NCBI GenBank assembly: GCA_963575745.1
Contig: CAUYUJ010014593.1
Coordinates: 1,026,642 to 1,090,641, forward strand
DNA length: 64,000 bases
DNA from: Prorocentrum cordatum
Taxonomy: Eukaryota; Sar; Dinophyceae; Prorocentrales; Prorocentraceae
Direction of reading: 5' to 3'
Numbering within the stretch: position 1 is the stretch's first letter; every line of letters begins with the position of its first letter. The translations under genes and the position numbers were made by a program. Below, one piece after another: positions 23,001 to 34,713 of this stretch. The notes below the pieces were generated by a model. The model had not been told where the DNA came from, made no database searches, and saw only the letters and a list, made by a program, of their open reading frames with translations.

Positions 23001-25378
23001 CCGATGTCTGTGTGGTTGCAAGCGCGCGGCGTGAACCAGTATGGAAACCCGTCGCAGGGGTCCACCATGTTCACATTCGACGTATTGGAGGGGAGTTCCA
23101 TGTCCTTGGTCAAGGTGGCCAGCAACACAGAGTATACACTCTTGGATGACTACGTCCGCCTCCATACCAATGTGGTGTTCTGTGACGGTGCTGCAGTCGG
23201 AGGGAGTACCAAGGTCGCTTGGAGTTGGAGGACGGCGTTGGCCAGCGAGGCGCCGTGGACCGAGTGGACTAACCCTGCTGGCGTTGCGCACACGTCATTC
23301 AAGATGCCCGTCAGCGAGCTGCAAGCTGGCACCTACGAGGTGAAGGCCTCAATCGTCGACTCCGAAGCTAGAGATGCCATCTTCAATGTGACGCTGGGCG
23401 ATATCCCGCCCCCCATCGCAAGGTTGTCGTTGCCAGTAAAGGTGTCGAAAGAGTGCAACTCTTCTATAGATGCCTCAAGCTCGATTGACCCCAGCGGGTC
23501 GACTCTGTCCTTCGCGTGGGCTTGCGAGTCGGACAATTCTTCTGAGTTCGCTGCCTCGGACGCGGCGGCTGCGGCGTGCAGCGCGAGGGTGGCAGGGCAC
23601 ACAGGTTCTTCCATCGAACTTCCAGCTGGGGGCCTGCCCACGGGCGCCTACCGTTTTACAGTGACAGTCTCTCGGACGGATGCTGAGTCGACCAGGCATG
23701 GCAGCATGTTGGTCACGGACTCTGTACAGCCCGTGGTCGCCTTCAGCGAAATGGCGGCAGAGGTGTCGGCGCAGCAGCCGCTGACGTTCGTTGCCGCAAT
23801 TGCCGAGTCGGCCAGCTGCGTCGATCCGGCCTGGAAGTCGTGGTGGCTCTTGACGCCTGGCGCCGCCAGCGCGACCCAGCTGGCGGCGCCGGCGGCAACC
23901 AGCCTGGCGGAGCTGTCGATGTCCTCGCTGCCCGCCGCACCTGGCACCTACCACCTGCGACTGGTACTATCCGATGTGGAGCATCATGGCTTCGCGGAAG
24001 ATGTCAACAACGGTGTATATGTAGTCGATTCTGCCCCTTTCTTGATCGACGAGCCACCGACGGGCGGTTCATGCCAGGTGTTCCCGATAGTTGGAACCGC
24101 CATGATGACGACGTTCATGTTCTCCTCCTTCAATTGGCTGGACGACGACTTGCCGCTGCTGCACAAGTTCTCAAAATGTCTTGGGGCGATGAGCGGCGGG
24201 TGCGACTCCTGGACGACTGTAAGTGCCTACTCTCTGAGCAGTACCATGCAGAACGTCGTCTTATCGACGCCCGGGACGGTGATGATCAGAGCTGACGTCA
24301 AAGACACTCTCGGCTCTTCCAGCGCCGCTGTTAGACAGGTGGAGGTCACCGACACGTGGACAAATTTCACCGACGAAGCTCTTGTTGATGTGGTGGTGGC
24401 GGTGGCCAGCTTTGGTGACCCATTCAGCACTCTTGCGGCCCTGTCGGCGGCGGCGGAAAGGTCCAGTGGTGGAAACCAAGAGTTCGCTGGCACGTTGTTG
24501 GATATTATGTCGAGAAGCGGCGCCCTCTCTGATCCCAACTCCGACAGCATCGACGCCATCGCGACTACACTTGCCAGTATCGTGACGTCGGCGTCCATAG
24601 TGCAGTCATCGGGGTCAGGCAACCGTGAGAACACCACTGTGGAGGAGGTCGTTATGGATGTGGAAGTCGCAACAAAGGCGGCGACAATTGTCAACGATAT
24701 CGCTTTGGAGGCGAAAGCCTTGGACGAAGGCATGGATGTAGGGACCGCCACGCTGCTGATGGGCTCCGTCGCCACGCTGCTGAACACAGCCACGGCCGCA
24801 GCAGGGGACGGTCTGTCGGGCGAGCAGGCAGCAGAGCAGAAGGCCCTAAGTAGCCAGCTGCAGCATGCTACGGAGAATATTGGCGACGCCGTCATCCAGG
24901 CCGCCGCTGCAGGCGAGGCTGTGACGATGAACACCGCAGCCGGCTTGCAGTTCAGCGTTATGAAAGTGGACAACGACGAGTTGGCAGCCCACGGCGCCAG
25001 TTTGGGCGGACTCGTGCTCCCCGCGATGCCAGACCTCGGCACAGGCCGTCGCCTGAAGTCTGGGCGTAGACTCGTCAGCGGGGAAACGATAAGCCTCCAG
25101 AATACAAGATGGCACAAGAATCCGTTCTCGTACGCAGGCTCTACCGCCCTGGCCGTGGTGCTCAACTCGAGCACCGGGGTGGCGTTCGACTTCCACATCA
25201 CAACGGGTGGCGTGCGGTCCTTCGGCATCCGGCTGGACGGGAACGAGGTGACAGTGAGGGACATGGGGGATCCCATACTCATCGAGTTGCCGAGACACTC
25301 GAACGCCCGCCACAGGAGGCACAGAAGGCTGGGTGAAAAGCATGACGAGGCCGTCACGGATCAAGTGGAGGAGTGCAT
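17035..25378 (+). CDS. Exon block A: mucin-like repeats, Ser/Thr-rich stalk, REJ-like ectodomain, GAIN-like end
   Basis: The block begins with about 30 copies of a 56-residue Ser/Thr repeat, likely heavily O-glycosylated. Next come a non-periodic Ser/Thr stalk (22,140-22,760) and a globular ectodomain. Within that, SSIDPSGSTLSFAWACE (about 23,470-23,530) has the Ser-Asp ... Trp-x-Cys pattern of REJ/PKD-like domains. The segment 24,950-25,300 (GLVLPAMP, FDFHITTGG, GDPILIELP) is the kind of sequence that precedes a GPS cleavage site. The frame is continuous from 21,897 to the proposed donor GT at 25,379, after codon positions GAG TGC AT. Upstream, several array units carry one-base deletions (near 17,457, 18,239 and 19,062) or scrambled segments, so the array as assembled is not one open frame. 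These could be assembly errors or real damage. No start codon or signal peptide is assigned. REJ proteins are surface receptors in sperm and related systems. The ligand here is unknown. Confidence 0.7.
17103..22140 (+). repeat. 168-bp coding minisatellite, about 30 units
   Basis: Units are spaced exactly 168 bases where intact (GTTAGCAGCAGCACGACC at 17,103 and 17,271). The unit encodes 56 residues rich in Ser and Thr. Most units are nearly identical, and variants are ACACCC/ACATCC, CCGCAC/CCGTAC, ACTACG/ACTGCG. Scrambled or truncated units lie at 17,540-17,555, 18,285-18,350, 18,810-18,870, 20,455-20,560, 21,120-21,240 and 21,660-21,710. The unit also lacks stops in two minus-strand frames. 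Confidence 0.95.
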
Positions 25379-25789
25379 GTATCGAAGACGCTTGCGGCGA
25401 ACCATCGCCGCCTCCTGCCCTTTTGAAAACGCCGATGTGTCCAAAAGTTGGGCCAAAGTCTGGCCGAGCTGTTGGACTATGTGTTACCCACTTGTTGTGG
25501 AAACCAAGAGGAGGAGGAGGAGCAGCAGGAGGACCAGAGTAAGCCCAAGATGTACCAACGATGCTGAAATACAACCTCTCGTCCCAAGTTCCCTCACGAG
25601 TCACTGCAAGCCTTCCCTGCCACTGCATGAAGCGTCCCTTGAAAAAGGAGCGCCCAGTGGGCTTGCTATTCAGACGCGAGCCATGGTGCGAAAAGGGGTT
25701 GCCTTGCATCATCCTAGCGAGTTGAAAGGAATGCGACAAGCCAGGAACAGAAAGCTAAACATTGTGTCCGCCAAGAGCCCCGTTTTGAA

Positions 25790-26345
25790 GAGGAGCCGCC
25801 CCCCTCAGTGTAGCTGTTGCACAAGCTAGCAATCTGGGAAGGTATATATTTCAGGAAGACGCCGACGAAAGCCCCATGATGAGAAGGTGCCGCCCTCAAT
25901 CAGTGCAGCTGTTACATATGTTCTAGCTTGTGGCCGTCAAACGCGGCATAGAGTCGCAATCGGTAGGCATGTTTTGAAAGAACAACATTTTGCCCATTTT
26001 GTACGTGTTACAAACGCTTGAAAGGAAAGCGCGCGGCGGCAAGACGGCAGCCCCAGTTTGAAAACGAGTTGCAATCCATCAGTGTAGTAATTGTTGCAAG
26101 ATTGTCAGATGGATGTGCGTGGCGCAAAAGCGCCCTCCACCCTTGTAGCTATTGCACGCGTTGAAGACAATTTTGTGCGGCGCTCAGGAGCGAGCCCCTT
26201 TTCGAAAAGGGAACTTCCCTCCATCCTTGCATGTGTTGCCAACTATTCACACGAATGTGAGCGGCGCCAAGGCGGGAACCCAGTTTTGAACAGGTGCCGG
26301 CCTCCATCCGTCTACTTGTTAGACAAGTTCAAAGCTTTACGGCCT
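25790..26345 (+). repeat. Dispersed ~110-bp repeat D, about five units
   Basis: Units share (C)TCCATC(C/A)(G/T)TG(T)AG(C/T)TGTTGCA, TGTGCG(C)GGCGCAA(A)GGCG and CC(C/A)GTTTTGAAAA. They are more diverged from each other than the two units at 15.93 kb. In frame with the REJ exon, the last part of the apparently open frame (25,379-25,829) is this repeat and low-complexity DNA, which supports ending the exon earlier. Confidence 0.65.
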
Positions 26346-26379
26346 GCGCCGCCAACCTTGTATGCGGGACCTCTCCCGG

Positions 26380-26520
26380 GACCCCCGCTGGCGACCCCTC
26401 CAGGACCCCAGGGGGACGGCATTCTGACCAGGGACCCCCACACCCAACCCCCCAACCCCCACACCCCTCCCCCACCCGACCCCTCTCCCCCACCTCCCCC
26501 CGCCCTTCGCGGGACCTTCC
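26380..26520. repeat. C-rich low-complexity tract
   Basis: GGGACCCCC(G/A) words pass into a CCCCCACACCC tract. Nothing coding is seen. Confidence 0.6.
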
Positions 26521-26854
26521 CCAGCAAAGAAGAGATCTTGAGGAAGAGACTTCCTCTCGACTGAACAACTACGACGTTCCTCGATTTCCTGGTGGCTGGC
26601 GGTTGAAGAGGAGGGCCAGTGGAAGCGGAAGGTAGCGGCGACGGCGACGGCGACGACGACGACAGCGCCTGCCACACGCCGACAGGGTCGGCGAATTTGT
26701 TGGTGAAGTCTCTGGCAAGATTTCTTTGTTGAAACGGTTTGGCCACAAGTTTTATAGTTATTGCTGACCTTCATGACTGATGCGCATGGCATGGATGCGA
26801 GATTCGGATGATGAAAAAGATTTGGCCCCCACCCCGGTAAGTGCAAAGCTTTTG

Positions 26855-26930
26855 ACAATAATGTGCGCGGCGCCAATGCGAGAGCCTTAGTTTTGAGATG
26901 GGGCTGGCCTCTAAGAGCATAATTGTTTGA
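26855..26930 (+). repeat. Dispersed repeat D, single partial unit
   Basis: It contains AATGTGCGCGGCGCCAATGC, GAGAGCC and GTTTTGAGA, matching the second half of the D unit. Confidence 0.55.
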
Positions 26931-27083
26931 AATTGCTGCACGCCCGGTATCCCCTCCAGCCGCAGGAATCTTTTGCCCCCTAACACCACGTACATGGTAA
27001 ACCCAGGGCAACTGCAGCGACGATGCCCCAGCAGATTGTTTGCATCAGGAAAATGAAGCAGCATGCAGCGTAATAAGAAGGGG

Positions 27084-27084
<1 letters not shown>

Positions 27085-27131
<47 letters not shown>

Positions 27132-27205
27132 AACGACAACGACAACGACGCCGCCGCCGACGCCGACGCCGACGCCGCCGACGACGACGACGACGACGAC
27201 GACTG
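27085..27205 (+). repeat. GAC triplet microsatellite
   Basis: About 35 imperfect GAC/GCC triplets. Thr, Asp or Arg runs in the three frames are artefacts. Confidence 0.95.
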
Positions 27206-27224
27206 TCGATCTTTGGTTTAGGAG

Positions 27225-27320
27225 CATCTTGGAGCCCTCTTGTGGCCCTTTGGAGGCCTCCTGGGCCCTCTTGGGGATCTCTTGGGGCCCTCTTGGGGCT
27301 CTCTTGGGGCCCTCTTGACG
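27225..27320 (+). repeat. CTTGGGGCC-type minisatellite, copy 2
   Basis: TTGGGGCCCTCTTGGGG(G) words over about 95 bases. It lies some 520 bases upstream of repeat Y. Confidence 0.8.
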
Positions 27321-27835
27321 GCCCTGGCCCTGGCGACGACGACGACGACGGCCCTGGCCCCGGCGCCCCCCCGACGAACCCCTGGCGGCATTGCGCATGT
27401 GGCGCTCTCACTTGTCCTCGACGTTGCGTGTGACTACCTCGACGCCACCCCTCCGACCCCCGCTGGGCCCCTCACTGGTGGTGGTGGTGGTGGTGTCGAC
27501 GGTGCGGGTGGTCGCGTCTGCACGACCGTAGGTAGCGAGGGGGGCCATAGTTTCTCCGCCCCCTCCTCCTCTCGCCACCGCCTCGCGGACAGAATCGTTT
27601 CCGTGCCTTGCGCCAGGATTTGCGGTAGGGGCCGGCGGTCGGCCAAGCCGAGTGTGTCGGCTTGCCCGTTGCGCGATTTTCGCGGCCCTTAGTCGGCAGC
27701 CAGTTTGGATTCAGTGGCAGGTCTGGGCCGTTCCTCGCCTGGATTTGTCCCTGCTGCCATCCCCAGCGGCGGGTTCCACTGTTTTTCTTGTTTTCTTTCC
27801 AACTGCCAGGACGTCACCATCCTGCTGCTGCGCAT
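27321..27835. other. No recognised gene
   Basis: A GGTGGTGGTGGTGG tract lies at 27,476-27,494, with C-rich sequence around it. No coding signal is apparent. Confidence 0.4.
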
Positions 27836-28060
27836 CTGGTAAAAAGCGCCTTGGGGGTCCTTTCGTTTAAAAGGACGCGTCCGGGGGGAAGATCTAGCGT
27901 GCTCCTGTGTTGCCAGTGGCTCAAGGTGCGCACACCTTGTTTGACCACCGATACGCTACCGGTGCTACGTGGGAGGAAAAATACAAGTCCCTGTAGCACG
28001 ATCAATATACAAGGCAGCAGTGCACCATGTGACGTCACCACGTTGCTATCGATTTGGTAG
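27836..28060 (+). repeat. Dispersed repeat Y, copy 1
   Basis: It matches 42,290-42,500. Shared words are GATCTAGCG, GTGGCTCAAGGTG, TTTG(A/G)CCACCGATACGCT and TATACAAGGCAGCAG. GGCTCAAG also matches the last eight bases of the dinoflagellate spliced leader, probably by chance in this context. Confidence 0.8.
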
Positions 28061-28982
28061 CGGAGCTGGCCATACTATTGCGCGGTTGGATCCCGTATTT
28101 GGTATTCGAATATCACCCTGTGGCACGATCCACGTGACCACTGTCACCCCCGTCTACGAGCCCACATTCCGTCCGCGATTCCGTCGATCTAATAGTTTTT
28201 TACCGAGATGAGTTTGGAAACAAGTTCGAAGTAGGTACCAGAGCCGACACGAAGGGCTCTGCTCATTTTCGCGCTGCTGAACTTATCCGAACCTATCAGC
28301 CCTGCAATCCCTCCGAAAAGGAGAATCGGACACCAATCCCCAACGGCTCGAGCAGGGAAAGATACCGCACGGAAGTGCGTCAAACTTCTAACCACGACGC
28401 CAAGCCGCACCCACAAAAACAGAATCCGCACGCGGAAATGCAAGGCTGAAATTCTCGAGGCGCGTTATTTGTGTTATCGTATGGCTGCGCATTGGATCTG
28501 GTATCGGTTACATCCACTACAATGGAGGCAGCGACAACAGCACCCCCCCCATGCCAGGACCATACCTTTTTGTTCAGGAAGTTGTCGATGAGAAGAACGT
28601 TTGGTTGGTTTAATGTACTCGAATGACCCCGCACCAACAAACAGCAGCCCTCCAGCGAGGAGGGTTCGGGGGGGCTTGCGCGCAAGATCGCCACGAACAT
28701 CTCTCCGGACAACATGAACCTCGGCGTGGACATCAGAGACACACACATCCTGCCACGCGCATCAGGCTCATTCCGAACACCACCACAGGTACTCAACTGA
28801 TCGACGTCGACGTGCCCAATAGCGAGCGGATTGCCGAAACCCTTGCCAGGTTCGAGGGCGCGTTTCGAGGCACAGTCGCTGGATTCGACGTACCGAAAGT
28901 CTGACGCATCGCCGCAGCATTTCGAGCCCTCGGAGATGGCACCCAGAGGACTACCCAATTATTAGAATCACGGAACCGACGG

Positions 28983-29830
28983 ATGCCGCGCACTCAGGTG
29001 GACAACGAAGGCCTCATCGAGCGCGCGCGGCCCGCGGGACACATGGCTGATCGTTCACCAGGGAACATCGAATCAACATTCGGACTAGGTCGCGACGGCA
29101 ACAGCCAACCACACCACGCTCATGCCACCGTCACTTCGGAGCCTCGAAACGGGAACGACGCTCGGGCAGACGGCGCCAGGAAAGGCACCGCTCTGATTGC
29201 CCGCCCACAGGCCGTCAACAAGTCAAACGACCCGTCGACCGCCCACCTGGCGCACTGGTCGCGCGGCGGCAGCGCCCCCGGCGCAGTTCCACCCATGTTG
29301 GAGCGAGGCTCATCCTATGGAGTCAGCGTATGCCGCAACGACGATTATGACCCTGGACTGACTCCGATCCGACACTGCCCCCCCCCCTCCCCATATTGGC
29401 ACCCCGCGCGTAGACTGGACAGACGTTCAAAGCGTGGAGAACGCCGCGCAAAGGGCGGAACAGTTATTCTGGCGAGTATTCAAAACAAAACGGAGGCGGA
29501 GGAGATTCATGCGCAGGCAGCGCGAAGGGTAAAACGGATGATTCGGAGGATAACAGGAGGCGTGGGCAACGGCAAGGGCGGGCGGAGACGCTTGCGCGGG
29601 CGGGGAATTATTGCATGTACCTTGTCAGACGACCTATACAAAGAGGTATTCCTCGGGGCAGAGGCGCAGGCCGAGGTCGCAGAACGCTTGGGAAGGCAGA
29701 GGTAGAGACGACAACCCCCGGGGCCGCGACGGCAAGGCCCTCAATTGCCGCGGGTGCGGAAGTGAAAACACGCGATCAAAGACTGCCCGTCGAAGGGCAA
29801 TGGGCGGGGCTCCGCTGCCGAGGCCAACTT
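28983..29830 (+). pseudogene. copia gag remnant with degenerate zinc knuckle
   Basis: An open frame (28,983-29,705) ends in SDDLYKEVFLGAEAQAEVAE, a helical gag-like end. The next segment, in another frame, reads NPRGRDGKALNCRGCGSEN (about 29,715-29,770). It keeps the C-x2-C half of a CCHC knuckle but lacks the expected His and final Cys. In the family this protein packages the element RNA. One indel near 29,700 separates the two parts. Confidence 0.6.
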
Positions 29831-32800
29831 TGGTTCATGCGCGGAGGCTTGCGTTGATGACCTCTCAGGGCCCGAGGCCATGGAAGCCTTCTTTTTCACC
29901 GCCCAGAACCTCGCCCATGGATGGCCCCGATGAGCTGCAGGGGCGCGCCCGCGGTATTGTCGCGGAGAGCATGCGCCAGCAAGACGCGCATGGCTTCGAC
30001 GTCTCATTCGAGAACGGGCCTTTCGGGCACGCGGAGAGGACCGCGATGGGAGATGTGCCTTCCGACGGCATCCCCAGCCCAGGCAGTCTCGACGACGCGG
30101 TCGTTGAGCTGAACGCCCGACTGAATGTCCAGCGAGGAAACGAGCCCGAGATTGTCACCTTCGAATTGCCAATAAGTCTGGGCGTCGAAGTGGACTGCGA
30201 CGCGACCCCCTCAGAGGTGGCTCAGCGCACGCTTGGCGCCGAGCCATTAATCGCCGTTGAACTGTTCCCTCGCCCACCTCCTGCAGCTGACGCCGACGTT
30301 GATCAGCCCTGGCGACCCCGACGTCCACGCCAGGGCCCCCATGGACACAGACCTTCGCAATGACCGCGCACTCATGGGTTATGCCGAAGCGACGTCGCGC
30401 GACTGCGAAGCCGAAGAACAGGTCATGTTCTGGCGCGAAGGAGCCACTGGACTTGGGCGACGCGCCCTCGGCATCGCCATCGAGGTGCGTCGCGGAGCCA
30501 GGAACGGCATGCCAGCCAACGGCCCGGGCGCGAGCCCGAGCCTGCGGCGGGCGTCGCCGCTTCCTGCGATTACCACGGGGGCCCCATGACGACGGCATTT
30601 GGCCGACCGACATCAGAGGAAGCTGGCGGGGACGGGTTTTGCATCGACGACGACGAGCCGCGACTCCGACTCTGGCCGCAGCAGGGACTACCGCGGAGAT
30701 CCCCGCCCCCTCGAGGCACCAGCCGCGCCGCCACTTCCCCGCGAGGTGCGATGGAGAGCGCCCGCCTGAGCACTTGCGCCAGCCCAATCCCCGCCGCGCG
30801 GCAGGAACGCGCGGCGGCCCCCAGCGCCCGGCGGGCCGCCATTTGGCTCGTGGAATTGGCAATGCAATGCAGCATATCGCGACCAGTTCGGGCGCACCGC
30901 AAGGAGCCCAGCACGCAGACGGGCCGACATTGCGCAAGGGAGCCACCTGGGCCGCCGCCGACGGATCAATCTGCGCAACGACGACCGGCGACGTTGCGGC
31001 CCATGTTCGGCCAGTTGGCAAGAGCTTCCATCAGGGTGCCCGGCTGGAGTAAATCCCTGAGCCCCGCTCGGGGCCTCGCTCCAGCAATGAAGGCAAACCG
31101 CCCTTAGCGCCAATGGCCCAGGACGAGGTCAGCGAGGCAGTGCGGTGGCGCGCCTGAACCGACTAGCACCCGGGGACGCCCCCGGTTCCGCCGGCGCAGC
31201 GGCAGCGGCAGCCCCCGCCAAACAGCCCGGCAGCAGCGCCAGCGCCGCGGCAGCGGCGGCGGGGGGCCCGACGCCCACCAGGCCACGACCAAGAAACGCT
31301 TCAGGGGCGACGCACGCGCTTGGAAACGAGCCAACGAGAGTCATTCGCAAAAGCCTGCAGTCTCCCGGGAGTGGGGCAGAGACTCGGCCAGAAGCAATTC
31401 CGTCTTCGCCCGCGCGCCCGAAGTCCCGCTCGCAAGATGTAGCAGACCCTTCGGCGCGCGCGCCCCGCGGCGACGCGGGCCCGGCAGCAAAGGAAAGTTG
31501 CGGCCTCAGTGCGAGGTCTGATGGGGCGGTGGCAAATGCAGAACTCAGCAGCATTGCCACTCCAATAGCGGGCGCAGAGCAGGACGCCCACCTCGACAGG
31601 ATGGAGCCCACGAGGAGGCAGCCACTACAATATTCCAGAATTTGTTCCAATGCGGAGAACTCCGCGAAGACCGACTACGCACCCACGCCCGGGACGCCAG
31701 CGGCTAAGCAATCAGAAGCCCCCCAGGGAGATCGGGCATGTCGCGGCACATGGGCCCCCTCCTCAGACGGATCAAGCTCGGGGAGGGCACTGGCACCGCG
31801 ACCGCCAAGGCGGCGGAACCGACGCTACCACCAGCGCTGATGCCGCCTCCGCCAGTCAACCTGTGTGGAGACGCGCTATCCGCAGCAGCATCGGCAGCAG
31901 CGCGCGGGAATGCGGAGATCGCCATGCCCATTCATTGGCGCGCAGCGGTGGCAGAACATAATACAAGTTCTGGTAATCCAGCAATGACGTTCTCTTGACC
32001 GATGGAATGAGCGGCGTCATCTTGCCGGAAAACCTTCGCTGAGCCGTGAACCTGGAAACGGGCCAGGCTCCCCCAGAGAAGAATTTCATGCGATGCGCCA
32101 GGCAGACCGACCCAGCACAACACCCCCGCGATAAGCGACAATCGCGAATGGAACCCACCATCTGCGAGCACCACGGCGAAGCCTCAGACAATACAAAGCC
32201 TTCATAGGAAGCGCAGACGGGCGCAGCACACTACCACACCGCGAAGACGCAGCCCCCCCCCCCCCCCCCCAAGCCGCCGCAGTCGCGAGGGAAGCGAAGC
32301 CAGCGCGGGAACGCGACCAATAAGCCGACCTACGACAACCGCTGCTTCCGACACCTCACGGGTTGTCCCTACGGAGCAGGAGATCCTATTTGGCGCCCGA
32401 GGCTGTTCAGAACTTGGCCGACATGCCGCGCCGCCTCGACCCGCGGGCAGCTTCGGCGGGCGCATTGGCAGCCACTGCACAACAGCAGCCACGGCGGGGA
32501 AACCTGCCCCAGGCACCCTCGCCACAGTCGCAGGGCCCTCGGTCCCCTTTCGGCAGCAGGCAGTGCTCGCTTCGAGCCGCCAAGCAGTAGCCAGGCGCTC
32601 AGCATGCACGCGCCGCCCGAGGAGAACCTGGCATCGAGACCCACAGCCCTGCGAGGCACCGCACAAGGCGCTGAGCTTTTCGAGAGGGCACTTGCGCGAA
32701 CTCCACCCACGCCAAGACAGCGCGGAAACGTGCCTAACCGCTCTTATCCAGAAATGGATGCGATGGAGCGCAGGTGCCCTGATAAGATGGCGACCCCCAT

Positions 32801-33660
32801 CGAGTCGTTGCGACACCACCATCAGCACCCGATCCTGGGCGCGGGATAGCCGCCACCATGGAGATGGGCCCCAGGTCGCACGGCCGACCCACGTGCGCAG
32901 GACCAGCTGTTCGTCCCAGCCTCCACGGTGCACCCATCTCCGGGCCATGATGCCTCCGCAGGTTCCAGCAATGGATGTCACTCTGTACGCTAAGGCACAC
33001 AAGCGACACGAAGACCGACAGGGGGGCAGTCCACCACCCATATGTTTGTGCGACTGCTGAGGGAATGGCTCGACGCAGCGATCCTTCGATGATGCCACAT
33101 ATGGCATTCGAACCAATACCGGAGCGCGCGGGAACACAGGCGCAGCAACCTGCCGCCGATGTGGACACGAGTGGGCGCCAGATTCCGTCGCACCTGCGGA
33201 GCCTCAGACACAACAGGCCAGCATGCAGCGCAACAGTGCCAGTCGCCATCTGCGCGAGGCGAACCGTCAGCAGTCGGCATTACCAAACCCTAAGGACAGC
33301 GGGAACGGAGCGCGGGGCAACCTGCCTACAGCCAGCAGCACGGCTGCCAGCAGTGCTCGTGGTTGGCAGCTGCGAAGCTGAACGCTGAGCTCGGAAACAT
33401 GACTATAGATCGGGAAGGCCCCCCCAGTGTGGCAGACTAGGAGAAGGGACCTGCCGCTGACCAAGCCCCACGGCTTTCGCCATGCAGCGCTCGTGGCGGA
33501 CTCGCGCAGGTAGGCAGGCACGGACGCGCCCAACAGTTGGGCCCGTGGCTGAGTTCTTGGGAACGAGCAGCACATACCCGACGTGCTTGGAAGCATTTGA
33601 GCGCAATTAGTGCGCGCGTCGTTTGACACGCATTCGCACCTTGCACAAGGATTGTTGGAC
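29831..33660 (+). other. Unresolved internal part of the copia element
   Basis: Long Ala/Pro/Arg-rich frames are open on both strands, and none has a recognisable domain. A poly-C run lies at about 32,251-32,270. The distance from gag knuckle to the protease-like segment is far longer than usual, so extra sequence has probably inserted here. Confidence 0.35.
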
Positions 33661-34713
33661 CGACCACTGGCGGAACTTCGCGAACGCAAAGCAAACAGGT
33701 TCGGGAGATCTGCCGACATGCGCTATATGCCATGGCCCAGGTCTCATGATTGCTGGGTTCCGTTCGATTGGCGCGCCGTCCGATGGCGTTCTCATCGCAG
33801 ATGCGTCCAGGAATTTCGGGAGACATGGAGAATGGTACAATAATTGGCGATGGAGCAATAAACCCCGCCCCGAGCCCCAGCACGGAGACGTGCCTGAACA
33901 AGCCTGAATCGCAGCTCAAAGTCTGCGCCAACGGAAGCTTCGCCACTTCCAGCAAGGCAATTCGTCTGAGACAGATTACACCCAATCCATGATTGGCCCT
34001 CGCGGACTTCAGGTACACAGTGAGGCAGACGGCGAACAGAACCCTGACCCAGATGGCTACAACGTGACATGTGAGGAGGTGAACCAGTGGCTAGATTCCG
34101 AGTCGAGCCTCTCCCTGAAAGAGTGCACATTGTCGTTTCGATGGGACGGTGAAACGACAGCGGATATCCACGTCAGAGAACCCTCGAAGATTTCTTGCTT
34201 GTCGGCAGGGATAATATGTTGCTCGTCCCTGGATCTAGGATCAATAGTACTTGGCTTAACGCTGCCGGCAAATGTTGCCCGAAATTGGCAGCCAATTTTA
34301 GGATAACGACACCCGATGGCCGACCCCGACGGGGCCGGAGAAGGCACCGAACCAGACAACCGCATCGGCGCATTTGACATCGCTTGCCAGTCTATCATTG
34401 CGACCGGGCGCCGCAGGGACACGCCTGCGATATTAGGCCTGGACAGCACGCAGCAGAAGCAGGCCATCGTCATTTTCGAACCCGGAAAAGAAGTTTTCAT
34501 CTTTCCAGGAACGCGAGCTGTCAGGCTGAAGCTTCTTGCTGGAGCCCAGGCCTTCCCATGGAGAAAGCTCCCCCAGGGTGCATCCTCATTCCATGCGACG
34601 ATGACAAGGAGGTGTCACATGGAGCGACCAGCTCGGAATGAGCCTTGCACATTCTGACAGCTCGCGAACGAGCCGAGAAACGACCGCGCACGCGACGGAG
34701 GGCAGCAGAACGA
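33661..34713 (+). repeat. 1,053-bp tandem duplication, unit 1
   Basis: It aligns with unit 2 over its whole length. For example CGAACGCAAAGC occurs at 33,681 and 34,734, giving a period of 1,053. Identity is roughly 94% by eye. The encoded text (ILGLDSTQQKQAIVIFE and FPWRKLPQGA, near 34,420-34,590) resembles the segment after the protease active site in copia polyproteins. The protease Asp-Thr/Ser-Gly box was not found. Confidence 0.85.

Noticed and set aside
25379-25829. Continuation of the REJ exon to the stop at 25,827
   Set aside because: After about 25,380 the text becomes Arg/Ser-rich and runs into dispersed repeat D. Ending at the GT at 25,379 gives an in-frame join to the GPS exon.
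27917-27927. Spliced-leader match GGCTCAAG in repeat Y
   Set aside because: Only eight bases match, and both Y copies share it as part of a longer non-coding repeat, so it has no independent support.
30155-33137. Minus-strand frames of 288 and 311 codons
   Set aside because: They are Arg/Ala/Pro-rich with no motif, and lie antisense within the copia element, consistent with GC-rich shadow frames.
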